From an uncultured Selenomonadales bacterium (GTDB lineage: Bacteria; Bacillota; Negativicutes; Selenomonadales; Selenomonadaceae), in assembly GCA_937877565.1 (NCBI GenBank), contig CALFJB010000035.1, positions 148,627 through 212,626 on the forward strand: a DNA stretch of 64,000 nt, written 5' to 3'. The position numbers and the translations under genes are program-made. Position 1 is the first letter of the stretch; the number at the start of each line of letters is the position of its first letter. Below are positions 33,590 through 41,772 of this stretch, piece after piece. The notes under the pieces are model-generated. The model was not told where the DNA came from. It did no database searches and was given only the letters and a program-made list of their open reading frames with translations.

Positions 33590-36130
33590 TTATTTACCGC
33601 GCCCGCAACAATTTTTGTATTTTTTGCCGCTACCGCAGGGACAAGGATCATTTCTGCCAATTTTTTTACCGTCGGCGTCTTTAAGTTTTTTTTGAGTTTC
33701 AGCGGGGCTAACGTCGTCGCCGTGTGACGCTTGAGCAGTTTGTAACCTGTCTTGCACTTTTTGTTCTTCCTGCGCGACAACTGCCACATGATAAATCAGC
33801 GATGCAATTTGATCTTGAATGGACGCCTCCATTTCCTCAAACATTGCTAACGCCTCAATTTTATATTCTGCAAGCGGGTTTCTTTGTCCATACGCACGCA
33901 AATTTATTCCTTCGCGCAGTAAATCCATATGATCCAAATGCTCCATCCATTTGTTATCTACAACGCGCAACATTATAACTTTTTCCAGTTCGCGCATTGT
34001 TTCTTCACCAAAAGTATCTTCACGCTTTTTGTAATTGGCGGCGGCAATTCCTTCAAGGTATTCTTTAATTTCGTCACGGCTCATTTTTTCCATTTCTGAA
34101 AGTTGAATTTGTCCGGGCTCCGCGTAAATTTGTTCGGCGTCTTTGATAATTTCCGGCAGTTGCCATTCTTCGGGATAAAGTTTTTCATTGGCGTACTGAT
34201 TCATTTCAGATTTTATAATGTGGTTAATCATTCCAACGATATTGGCGCGTAAATTTTCGCCGTTGAGAATTTTTTTACGTTCGCCGTAAATAATTTCGCG
34301 CTGCTGATTCATTACGTCATCATATTCCAAAACGTGTTTGCGAATGTCAAAATTTCGTGCCTCAACTTTTTTCTGCGCGTGTTCAATCGACTTTGTTATT
34401 AAACTATGTTCTATCGGGTCGTCCTCTTCCATTCCGAGTTTGTCCATAATTTTTGCAACGTTATCTGACGCAAAAAGCCTCATTAAATCATCTTCCAAAG
34501 AAAGATAAAATCTGGATTCGCCCGGGTCGCCTTGACGCCCGCTGCGCCCTCTAAGTTGGTTATCAATTCGCCGTGATTCATGACGTTCCGTACCAATTAT
34601 AAAAAGTCCGCCCAATTCGGGAACGCCTTCACCAAGTTTAATATCTGTGCCGCGTCCTGCCATATTTGTTGCGATTGTAACAGTATTTTTTTGTCCCGCG
34701 TTTGCAACAATTTCAGCTTCCTTTTCGTGAAACTTTGCATTTAAAACGCTGTGAGGTATACCGCGCTTTTTCAAAATTGCGCTAAGCTCTTCAGATTGTG
34801 TAATTGAAGTCGTACCAATTAAAATCGGTTGCCCTTTGGCGTGAATTTCTTCAACCATTTTGCCGACGGCTTTATATTTGGCGCGTTTGTTTTTGTAAAT
34901 TACGTCCGGATGATCGATTCTTTGAACGGGTTTATTTGTTGGAACAACAATAACCGGCAACTTGTAAATCTTCAAAAATTCGTCTTCTTCAGTTTTAGCC
35001 GTACCCGTCATTCCTGCAAGTTTATCGTACATACGGAAATAATTTTGAAAAGTTATCGTAGCAAGCGTTTGAGATTCACGGCGAATTTTAACGCCTTCCT
35101 TCGCCTCAATCGCCTGATGCAAGCCGTCAGAATATCTGCGTCCGGGCATTAAACGTCCTGTAAATTCGTCAACAATTATAACTTCGTCGTCGCGTACAAC
35201 ATAATCTCTGTCACGTTTGAACAAAGATTTTGCACGCAACGCCGCGTTAAAGCCGTGTGACAGTTCAATATTTTCAGGCGCGTACAAATTGGAAATTCCT
35301 AAACGCTGTTCAATTTTCGGAATGGTTTCATCTTTCGGCGAAACTGTTTTCTGTTTCTCGTCAACGGTATAATCTTCGCCCTCTTTTAAAGTTGCAACCG
35401 CACGCGCCATAATTGCATAAGTGTCAGTAGATTTTTGACCGGGACCGGAAATTATTAACGGCGTCCGCGCCTCGTCAATTAAAATTGAGTCCACCTCGTC
35501 AACTATGGCATAATGCAAAGAACGTTGTACCATTTGTTCAGAATGTACAACCATATTATCGCGCAGGTAGTCAAAACCAAATTCATTATTCGTTCCAAAA
35601 GTTACGTCGCAGTTGTAGGAATATTTTCTTTCCGGAAAATCCATATCGTGAACAATCAAGCCGACGGTTAAGCCTAAAAAAGTATAAAGCCGCCCCATCC
35701 ATTGGCTGTCACGGGTTGCAAGGTAGTCATTAACCGTTACCATATGAACGCCTTTGCCTTCCAGCGCGTTCAAATATACCGGCAACGTTGCAACCAAAGT
35801 TTTACCTTCGCCGGTTTTCATTTCAGCAATTTTACCTTCGTGCAAACACATTCCGCCAATTAATTGTACGTCGAAATGGCGCATACCTAAAATTCTGCGC
35901 GACGCTTCACGGCAGACTGCAAACGCTTCAGGTAAAATACTATCTAAAGTTTCGCCGTTTCTGATTCTTTCTCTGAAAACTTCAGTTAAGCCCGTCAATT
36001 TATCATCAGTGTAATTTTGATATGTAGGTTCAAGCGAATTTATTTTATCAACAACTTTTTGCATTCGCTTAATTTCTTTTTCGTTGTTATCGCCCAAAAA
36101 TCTTTTCAAAAAGCCAAACAAATTTTTCAC
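33590..36130 (-). CDS. secA: Protein translocase ATPase SecA
   Basis: An 846-residue motor of the Sec pathway. Walker A GEGKTLVATLP, DEAD-like VDEVDSILIDEARTP, the GRxGRQGDPGESRFYLSLEDDLM motif and the C-terminal zinc-binding GRNDPCPCGSGKKYKNCC (SEC-C, used with SecB or phospholipids) are all visible. Full family length and no frameshift. It is transcribed from its own extended -10 promoter. The prfB gene often follows secA in Firmicutes; here a toxin pair and three thiamine genes intervene. Confidence 0.97.
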   Translation of the reverse strand: MKNLFGFLKRFLGDNNEKEIKRMQKVVDKINSLEPTYQNYTDDKLTGLTEVFRERIRNGETLDSILPEAFAVCREASRRILGMRHFDVQLIGGMCLHEGKIAEMKTGEGKTLVATLPVYLNALEGKGVHMVTVNDYLATRDSQWMGRLYTFLGLTVGLIVHDMDFPERKYSYNCDVTFGTNNEFGFDYLRDNMVVHSEQMVQRSLHYAIVDEVDSILIDEARTPLIISGPGQKSTDTYAIMARAVATLKEGEDYTVDEKQKTVSPKDETIPKIEQRLGISNLYAPENIELSHGFNAALRAKSLFKRDRDYVVRDDEVIIVDEFTGRLMPGRRYSDGLHQAIEAKEGVKIRRESQTLATITFQNYFRMYDKLAGMTGTAKTEEDEFLKIYKLPVIVVPTNKPVQRIDHPDVIYKNKRAKYKAVGKMVEEIHAKGQPILIGTTSITQSEELSAILKKRGIPHSVLNAKFHEKEAEIVANAGQKNTVTIATNMAGRGTDIKLGEGVPELGGLFIIGTERHESRRIDNQLRGRSGRQGDPGESRFYLSLEDDLMRLFASDNVAKIMDKLGMEEDDPIEHSLITKSIEHAQKKVEARNFDIRKHVLEYDDVMNQQREIIYGERKKILNGENLRANIVGMINHIIKSEMNQYANEKLYPEEWQLPEIIKDAEQIYAEPGQIQLSEMEKMSRDEIKEYLEGIAAANYKKREDTFGEETMRELEKVIMLRVVDNKWMEHLDHMDLLREGINLRAYGQRNPLAEYKIEALAMFEEMEASIQDQIASLIYHVAVVAQEEQKVQDRLQTAQASHGDDVSPAETQKKLKDADGKKIGRNDPCPCGSGKKYKNCCGRGK

Positions 36131-36149
36131 TCCTTATAAATTTTCAACA

Positions 36150-36158
36150 ATTATAACA
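36150..36158 (-). promoter_or_regulatory. Extended -10 promoter of secA
   Basis: On the minus strand TGTTATAAT stands about 20 bases before the secA start, with AAGGAG between. The upstream AT-rich region holds a weak TTGTGT. Confidence 0.55.
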
Positions 36159-36265
36159 GATTGAAAAAAATTGTACACAAAAAAAATCGCCGCGCCGTTG
36201 TCTTCAAAAAAATTTAATGGCATTGCAAAAAAATTCGATACTCAATTTAGAGAGGAGAGGCAACT

Positions 36266-37990
36266 ATGGCAAATGCAAACACAAATTTAATGTCGATTAA
36301 CATAAATCAATCGGCAGGCTCCACAGGAAATTCTAAACTTGGATATAAAACCTCATCGAAAGGCGGCAACGATTTTAATTCCGCGCTGGATCGTGCCAAT
36401 AATACAATTAACCGGCAAGCCGCGCCCGCACAACAAAATCCTTCCGACGCCGAAGATGTTTCATATTCCGACGCCGCTAATAAAAATCCTGAAAGTCCCG
36501 TCGAACAAAAAAACGCCGAAACTAATACGGCAAATCAAGGAAAGAATAACCAGCCGCAGGACGCGCCTCAAAATATAAACCAAAATTCGGCAAATGTTCC
36601 CGCAGAAATTGATTCTAAAAATGTTTTAAACGATGAAAAAATTGACATTGAAAATATTTTACCGGTTCCGAAAGTTAAACCTGAATTAGAAATTTCTGAT
36701 GCAGTTGAAATTCAAAATGTTTTGCCGTTCGTCTTCAATTCAAGTGCAGAAACTTTACTGCCGCCGCAAATTTCAGAAAATCCCGGCGAAATGAATTTAA
36801 TGACAGTTATGCCGCAACCCGGCGAAAATAAAGGGCAGGAAATGTTAAACATTTTGAGCGGCAAAACGTGGACTGCTGAAGACGTTCAAGCAACTTTAAC
36901 TTCACAAAATCCACAAGCTATTGAAGTTAATCCCGAAACTTTGAACAACTTCGCGCAGAATGGAAAAAATTTCACTTTTAATCCGAATCAAAATTCAGAC
37001 GCTCAACCACAAATTTTTACTCGTCAAAATACTTTGATTCCCGAACAAGCTCAACTGCAAAATACAAATTTAAATGTTGAATCGCCACAAATTCAAACTG
37101 CGAATTTGAACGCGGAACAAATTTTACAGCCTACAGTTCAACGGCAAATTGAAATTCAGGAGCAACCAATTTTAAATGCGGTTAATCCGCAAGTTGAACC
37201 TAAACAAAATAATCAATTCAATCAATTAACAGAAATATTCGTCAAGAATTTCAGTTTTGAAAATTCGCAGAATGCTCCTTTGTCGCCAATACAAACTGAT
37301 ATTCGCCAACAGCCTGAACAGAATCGTCAACAACCTGAACAGCATCAGCAACAACAATCTGAAACGCCCAATTTACAGCAAAACTCCCAACAAAATTTAC
37401 AATCCAATTCTATTAATTCAAACGCTGAAGTCCAAATTCAAAATGTTGGTGGCGCAGAAAATTTTGTACCGAACGTAACACCTACAAATAACAATGTCAC
37501 AGCTCAACCCGTTGCAGAAGTTCAAAACCCCGAAGCCGCCGCGCAAGCCGCAAGAGATACTGAAACTGTTCCCGCGCAAATTGTCGAACACGCAAGATTG
37601 ATTCGCTCGGCTGAAAATACCGAAATGGTTATAAATCTCAAGCCGGAACATTTGGGACAATTAACCTTGCGCGTTTCAGTCAGTCAAAATGGCGCGGTTA
37701 ATGCTAGTTTCTACAGCGACAATGCACAAGTTCGCGCAGCCATTGAAAATTCACTCGTACAACTTAAGCAGGAGCTTAGCGATCAAGGCTTGAAAGTCGA
37801 TAACGTTCAAGTTTCCTCCTATTTAAGTGACAGCGGCTTAATGAATGGTCAAGGCGGGCAAGCGTGGCAACAACAGCAACAACAATCTGCACCAAGACGA
37901 ATTGATTTTGATACACTTCAAGACGAAGTTGACGCGGTAACACCGGACACTGAAACAAATTCCGCAGACGGCGTAGACTACAAAATTTAA
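36266..37990 (+). CDS. fliK: Flagellar hook-length control protein FliK
   Basis: A 574-residue protein with a very low-complexity Q/N-rich middle (about 60-430, many QNxQ and QQPEQ units). The conserved C-terminal domain (about 455-540) includes MVINLKPEHLGQLTLRVSV and LKQELSDQGLKVDNVQVS, the FliK C-terminal core. FliK measures the hook and switches export specificity. The start has GAGGAGAGG. A weak sigma-28-like motif may precede it. flgD follows at once. Confidence 0.9.
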   Translation: MANANTNLMSININQSAGSTGNSKLGYKTSSKGGNDFNSALDRANNTINRQAAPAQQNPSDAEDVSYSDAANKNPESPVEQKNAETNTANQGKNNQPQDAPQNINQNSANVPAEIDSKNVLNDEKIDIENILPVPKVKPELEISDAVEIQNVLPFVFNSSAETLLPPQISENPGEMNLMTVMPQPGENKGQEMLNILSGKTWTAEDVQATLTSQNPQAIEVNPETLNNFAQNGKNFTFNPNQNSDAQPQIFTRQNTLIPEQAQLQNTNLNVESPQIQTANLNAEQILQPTVQRQIEIQEQPILNAVNPQVEPKQNNQFNQLTEIFVKNFSFENSQNAPLSPIQTDIRQQPEQNRQQPEQHQQQQSETPNLQQNSQQNLQSNSINSNAEVQIQNVGGAENFVPNVTPTNNNVTAQPVAEVQNPEAAAQAARDTETVPAQIVEHARLIRSAENTEMVINLKPEHLGQLTLRVSVSQNGAVNASFYSDNAQVRAAIENSLVQLKQELSDQGLKVDNVQVSSYLSDSGLMNGQGGQAWQQQQQQSAPRRIDFDTLQDEVDAVTPDTETNSADGVDYKI

Positions 37991-38005
37991 TTGGAGGTTT
38001 TAGAA

Positions 38006-38812
38006 ATGGCAAATGCACTTAATACAATTACAGTCAACGGCGTAACTTACAGCGCGGCGGCTTATGCTGAACAGAAAAAAGCCGAAGCTGCAACCGAAGT
38101 TAAAAATGACTTGGATAAAGACGCTTTTGTAAAACTTTTAGTAACTCAACTGCAATATCAAGACCCGCTGGAACCGCAGGAAAACGGCGAATTTATTGCA
38201 CAAATGGCGCAATTCTCCAGCCTTGAACAAATGACAAACGTTGCAAGCAAACTTGAAGATATTAATACCCTTGTTGGAAATATTGATACTTCAGTTTTAG
38301 TTGGACAACTTAGCGGAATGATTGGCAAGGGCGTTGATTGGGAAGAAACTGTATATTCAGCCGATGAAGATGGCAATCCCGTTACTGAAACTAACACGCT
38401 TAGCGGCGTTATTACCGGCGTAACTGTTGCCAACGGCGAAACTAAAATTATTGTGGAAGCTGAAAACGGCAACACTTATCAGGTTGAAATTGGTACTATT
38501 TCTTCAGTTTATGACTTGAACGATCAAAACGCTCAACCACTTAAAAACGCTCAAAACATTCAACCCCTTCAAAACCTTCAAAACGTTGCAGATTCTAATA
38601 GACCTGTTGAACTTATGGAACAGATGGGACAGGCTGAACAAAATTCAAACAACGTTGCAGAACTCGTTGAAGATGTTGTTGAAGAAGTTGTTGAAAGCAA
38701 CGCTCAAAACGTTGTCAACCCTATTAAACCTGTTGAACAAGATTCAAACAACGTTGCAGAACTCGTTGAAGATGTTGTTGAAGAAATTGTAGAAGAAATT
38801 GCTGAAGCATAA
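38006..38812 (+). CDS. flgD: Flagellar hook-capping protein FlgD with a repeated acidic tail
   Basis: A 268-residue protein from ATG 38006 behind TTGGAGG. The N-terminal FlgD domain has LDKDAFVKLLVTQLQYQDPLEPQENGEFIAQMAQFSSLEQM. A beta domain follows (about 95-170). The tail (about 175-268) is not typical FlgD: it has QNLQN-type spacers and two copies of SNNVAELVEDVVEE, 33 residues apart. FlgD is the scaffold at the tip of the growing hook. It is coupled to fliK. Confidence 0.92.
   Translation: MANALNTITVNGVTYSAAAYAEQKKAEAATEVKNDLDKDAFVKLLVTQLQYQDPLEPQENGEFIAQMAQFSSLEQMTNVASKLEDINTLVGNIDTSVLVGQLSGMIGKGVDWEETVYSADEDGNPVTETNTLSGVITGVTVANGETKIIVEAENGNTYQVEIGTISSVYDLNDQNAQPLKNAQNIQPLQNLQNVADSNRPVELMEQMGQAEQNSNNVAELVEDVVEEVVESNAQNVVNPIKPVEQDSNNVAELVEDVVEEIVEEIAEA
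38636..38785 (+). repeat. In-frame 51-base direct repeat inside flgD
   Basis: The segment at 38636-38686 recurs at 38735-38785 with one mismatch. The 99-base spacing keeps the frame. The repeated protein segment is acidic and helical in appearance. Confidence 0.88.
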
Positions 38813-38827
38813 AATTTTTCTATAGCA

Positions 38828-38864
38828 AAAATCCTCTCCTGCGTTTTACAAGAGAGGATTTTTT
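38828..38864 (+). terminator. Intrinsic terminator after flgD
   Basis: The 11-bp stem AAAATCCTCTC/GAGAGGATTTT, with a CTGCGTTTTACAA loop region, ends in T residues. It separates flgD from the next promoter. Confidence 0.88.
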
Positions 38865-38866
38865 AG

Positions 38867-38895
38867 TTGAATAAAATTATATTCTTGAGTAAAAT
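38867..38895 (+). promoter_or_regulatory. Promoter of small protein gene at 38927
   Basis: TTGAAT and TAAAAT are separated by 17 bases, starting right after the flgD terminator and about 30 bases before the ATG. Confidence 0.55.
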
Positions 38896-38926
38896 ATTCT
38901 AAAATAAATCAGCGGAGGTATTAAAG

Positions 38927-39208
38927 ATGAGTAACGAAAAATATTTTTTTCAAGAAGATGCGTTCGGTGAAATGTACGAGGATTCATTTCTTGAAGATGA
39001 ATTTCCCAGACGCAAGCCGGAAAATTCTAAAGTTGAAAATCCTGCACAAGCCGCTGAAATAGCCGCAACTTCCAGCGTTCGTTTCTCAAATGAAATTGAC
39101 GCCGGACAGCAGGCAAATCAAGCCATAAGCTCGGCTTTTAACATTGGCGGAAATTTGGGCGGAGGAAATTCAAATAATTTTTCCGGGCAAATTTTCGGCG
39201 GTATCTAA
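38927..39208 (+). CDS. Small protein of unknown function next to flagellar genes
   Basis: A 93-residue protein with a CGGAGG site. The N-terminal half is acidic and aromatic (NEKYFFQEDAFGEMYEDSF). The middle is alanine-rich with a stretch that may be helical. The C-terminus is a Gly/Asn/Ser-rich segment (IGGNLGGGNSNNFSGQIFGG) resembling flexible or export-compatible tails. No membrane segment or known family is seen. It has its own promoter and does not belong to the fliK-flgD unit. Confidence 0.7.
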   Translation: MSNEKYFFQEDAFGEMYEDSFLEDEFPRRKPENSKVENPAQAAEIAATSSVRFSNEIDAGQQANQAISSAFNIGGNLGGGNSNNFSGQIFGGI

Positions 39209-39232
39209 AAAATATCGACGCGGTGCGGTAGG

Positions 39233-39733
39233 TTAATCAATAAGACCTGCCGCATTTTTACTTGTTTTTGCGCGTTTAATTGCAATTAAAATGTTTACAG
39301 GATGTCCGCCAACGTCCATTTCAACGCCCAAACATTGCGAAGTACCAATAGTCATTATTTGCCCTGCAGCAATCATCATTTGCGGCGGTGTAATATCTGC
39401 ATCGTAGCCGAGAGTTGATAAACTTGTGGTTGCATTTGCAGTAAGCATATTTGAAAGCTCATTTATAGCACTGCTTGCCAATTCTTCCTTTATGTCATTT
39501 ACGGGCATTCCCATCATCATTGTTGAAGCAATGAATTTCGCGCTGTCTTCAGTCATATTGTAAACAACACTGCCAATTAATTCTTTTTTGAAATTTACAC
39601 GTACTGCAACGCCTTCATTGGCAACTTCTTTTTCGTGAAGATAAACTTTTGTTCTTTTTGGAGTCGGACACCCCAATACCGGCATAACATTCAGGAACGC
39701 CTCGATAAATGGATTAGCGAGTTTTACGTTCAT
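39233..39733 (-). CDS. cheX: CheX-type chemotaxis phosphatase
   Basis: A 166-residue protein of the CheC/CheX/FliY fold. The catalytic helix carries EELASSAINELSNMLTANA (E-x3-N type pair), and FINPFIEAF-like LANPFIEAFLNVM at the start is also typical. It is expected to dephosphorylate CheY-P. It fits with the flagellar genes nearby but is transcribed on the other strand, with an AAGGGG ribosome binding site. Confidence 0.85.
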   Translation of the reverse strand: MNVKLANPFIEAFLNVMPVLGCPTPKRTKVYLHEKEVANEGVAVRVNFKKELIGSVVYNMTEDSAKFIASTMMMGMPVNDIKEELASSAINELSNMLTANATTSLSTLGYDADITPPQMMIAAGQIMTIGTSQCLGVEMDVGGHPVNILIAIKRAKTSKNAAGLID

Positions 39734-39891
39734 AATATATCCCCTTTCGTAAAGTCAACACTTATAAATTAAATGTCGCTACAAAAATTTCTTTAAAAAT
39801 TCTATACACCAAAATAAAATCCCTGCCAATTCAAAAATTTTTTTTCAAGCAGAGATTTTAATTTTTTTATTTTTTATCTTTAAATTTATAT

Positions 39892-40048
39892 GTACTTTTC
39901 TTTTCCAAAGCAAAAAGAAAAGTACCAAAAGAAAGTGCTTTTTACGGCGCGTCAGGTTTTCTAGGGTAAACGTAAATTCAGCGTCGTTTATCTATCCTAG
40001 TACTTCGCTTTCTTAGTCAACGCCTCTAGCTGAAAACTATGACGCGCC
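39892..40048. repeat. Composite hairpin repeat downstream of transporter gene
   Basis: GTACTTTTCTTTTCC pairs closely with AAAGAAAAGTAC at the left; to the right a block begins GGCGCGTCAGG and ends CTATGACGCGCC. Same design as at 23976 and 58006. The gap of about 370 bases between cheX and the transporter gene contains no plausible gene. Confidence 0.82.
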
Positions 40049-40105
40049 AAAAGTTCCAGCCATTAATTTTTTGGTCATTAATTTTTTGGTTGTCATTTTT
40101 TTATT

Positions 40106-41389
40106 TTATAAATATCTTATCCAAACATAAATTGTTGAAATTATTATCGACAATATCATAAGCGGGAACGCCGTTTTCATAAAGCTAATAAATGAAATTG
40201 GCTTGCCGCGCTGCGCCGCCATACTTGCTACAACTACGTTTGCACTTGCGCCAATCAATGTACCGTTGCCGCCTAAGCACGCGCCTAACGCCAAACTCCA
40301 CCACATTGGCTCCAAATTCGACAATCCCATTTCACCCATATCTTTTATCAGCGGTATCAATGTTGCAACGAACGGAATATTATCAATAAACGCCGACGCT
40401 ATTGCACTCATCCACAAAATTAAAATCGCCGTTCCTGTTACACTGCCGTTTGTAATTTTTATTGCTTCAGCCGCCATTGCTTTTATTACGCCAGTTTCAA
40501 CCAAGCCACCGACCAATACAAACAATCCTGCAAAGAAAAATATTGCAAGCCATTCAATTTTGCTCAAAACTTTTGCAATTTTTTCTTCGTCGTGATGATA
40601 AGTTAAAAGCAGTAAAGCCCCCGCGCCGCTAAGTGCCGCCGTTGCCGTTTCTAATCCAAATGTGCTGTGCAGTACAAACAACCCCATTGTTGCCGCCAAA
40701 ACGCCCAAACATTTCTTCATTAACACGGGATCTGTAATTTGGCTGTATTCATCCAGACGCATAACTTTATCTTGTAATTCCGGCTGTGTTTTTAGTTTTG
40801 AACCGTACATCATAATCATTATCGCAATAGTTACGAAGAAAATTAACGCCGCCGGAAATGTCAAGTTATAGATAAAATCCATAAAACTTAAACCTACAGC
40901 CGAGCCAATCATAATATTTGGCGGGTCGCCTACCAAAGTTGCAGTACCGCCGATATTTGAACTGATAATTTGCGCCATTAAAAATGGTTTTACGTCAACT
41001 TTGAGTTGCGCGGCAATGTTAAAAGTTATTGGAACTGTCAGCAAAACGGTTGTAACGTTGTCCAAAAGTCCCGAACATACCGCCGTTAATGCACTCAACG
41101 CCACCAAAAGTTTTACAGGTTGTGCTTTAACTTTTTTTGCCGCCCATATCGCCAGAAAATTAAATAAGCCCGTTTCACTGGTAATATTAACGATTATCAT
41201 CATACCCATTAAAAGTCCCAGCGTGTTAAAGTCTATGTGATGAATCGCCGTTTCTTGTGAAACTATACCAAAAATAATCATCAGCATTGCGCCGCAAATT
41301 CCAACAATCGTTCTATGAACTTTTTCGGAAATTATCAGCGCGTACGCGGCACCAAAAATTATTACCGCTACTGTCGTCATATCCTCCAT
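40106..41389 (-). CDS. ArsB/NhaD-family (SLC13-like) transporter
   Basis: A 427-residue membrane protein with about eleven hydrophobic segments. Signatures: the SGLLDNVTTVLLTVPI loop (residues 106-121), SNIGGTATLVGDPPNIMIG (residues 144-162), and the second-half SAFIDNIPFVATLIP and GACLGGNGTLIGASANVVV. These mark the ion-transporter superfamily of ArsB/NhaD and the P protein. The substrate (arsenite, Na+/H+ or dicarboxylate) cannot be settled. No arsenic genes lie nearby, which makes NhaD-type or P-type more likely. Confidence 0.85.
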   Translation of the reverse strand: MEDMTTVAVIIFGAAYALIISEKVHRTIVGICGAMLMIIFGIVSQETAIHHIDFNTLGLLMGMMIIVNITSETGLFNFLAIWAAKKVKAQPVKLLVALSALTAVCSGLLDNVTTVLLTVPITFNIAAQLKVDVKPFLMAQIISSNIGGTATLVGDPPNIMIGSAVGLSFMDFIYNLTFPAALIFFVTIAIMIMMYGSKLKTQPELQDKVMRLDEYSQITDPVLMKKCLGVLAATMGLFVLHSTFGLETATAALSGAGALLLLTYHHDEEKIAKVLSKIEWLAIFFFAGLFVLVGGLVETGVIKAMAAEAIKITNGSVTGTAILILWMSAIASAFIDNIPFVATLIPLIKDMGEMGLSNLEPMWWSLALGACLGGNGTLIGASANVVVASMAAQRGKPISFISFMKTAFPLMILSIIISTIYVWIRYL

Positions 41390-41412
41390 TGAAAAGCTCC
41401 TTTCAGTCGCTT

Positions 41413-41447
41413 TTTTAGATTTTAAAAAATTTTTCTAAAATCTAAAA
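41413..41447. repeat. Perfect 12-bp inverted repeat, AT-only loop
   Basis: TTTTAGATTTTA and TAAAATCTAAAA are exact complements, followed on the plus strand by a T run. It overlaps the stop of the gene at 41442 and may form a terminator or stabilise the 3' end. Confidence 0.6.
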
Positions 41448-41753
41448 TTTTTTATCAACGACAGTGAGAGTAATTTTTTCGCCGTCGCGTTTAATTTTGT
41501 AGTCGAAACTTTTAACGCCGCCCATTTCCAATTCCATTTTCATTGCCAAAAGTTCCATACCAAGTTTTTCAGTTAAATCTTTGGTAAATCCAGCCTTTGC
41601 CAAAGGTTCAGGCGGAGCGTCTGCCGCGTCTGCAAGGCGGCGTTTTTCGGCTTTTTTAGCCGCTGTCATAAGTTGCGCCTCTACAGATTTTTCTTCAACG
41701 TAATTTTTTATCATATCTTTATCAGTCAAGCCGCGTGGCGGTCTTTTCATCAT
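41442..41753 (-). CDS. Small conserved-looking protein of unknown function
   Basis: About 103 residues from ATG 41753 (MMKRPPRGLTDKDMIKNY) with GAGGAG before it; the longer frame overlaps the TPR gene and has no ribosome binding site. It is a charged, mostly helical N-terminal half (AAKKAEKRRLADAAD) followed by a domain with short strands (GGVKSFDYKIKRDGEKITLTVVDKKF). No family recognised. It follows the TPR gene after about 20 bases, so is likely in that operon. Confidence 0.65.
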   Translation of the reverse strand: MMKRPPRGLTDKDMIKNYVEEKSVEAQLMTAAKKAEKRRLADAADAPPEPLAKAGFTKDLTEKLGMELLAMKMELEMGGVKSFDYKIKRDGEKITLTVVDKKF

Positions 41754-41772
41754 TTTAAATTCTCCTCTCAAT

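Noticed and set aside
36180..36265. Possible sigma-54 or sigma-28 promoter before fliK
   Set aside because: TGGCATTGCA-like and TTCGATAC-like strings are present but spacing fits neither consensus well.
36640..37500. Q/N-rich centre of fliK as a possible prion-like or phase-variable tract
   Set aside because: Low complexity is normal for FliK; the frame is intact and there is no homopolymer run.
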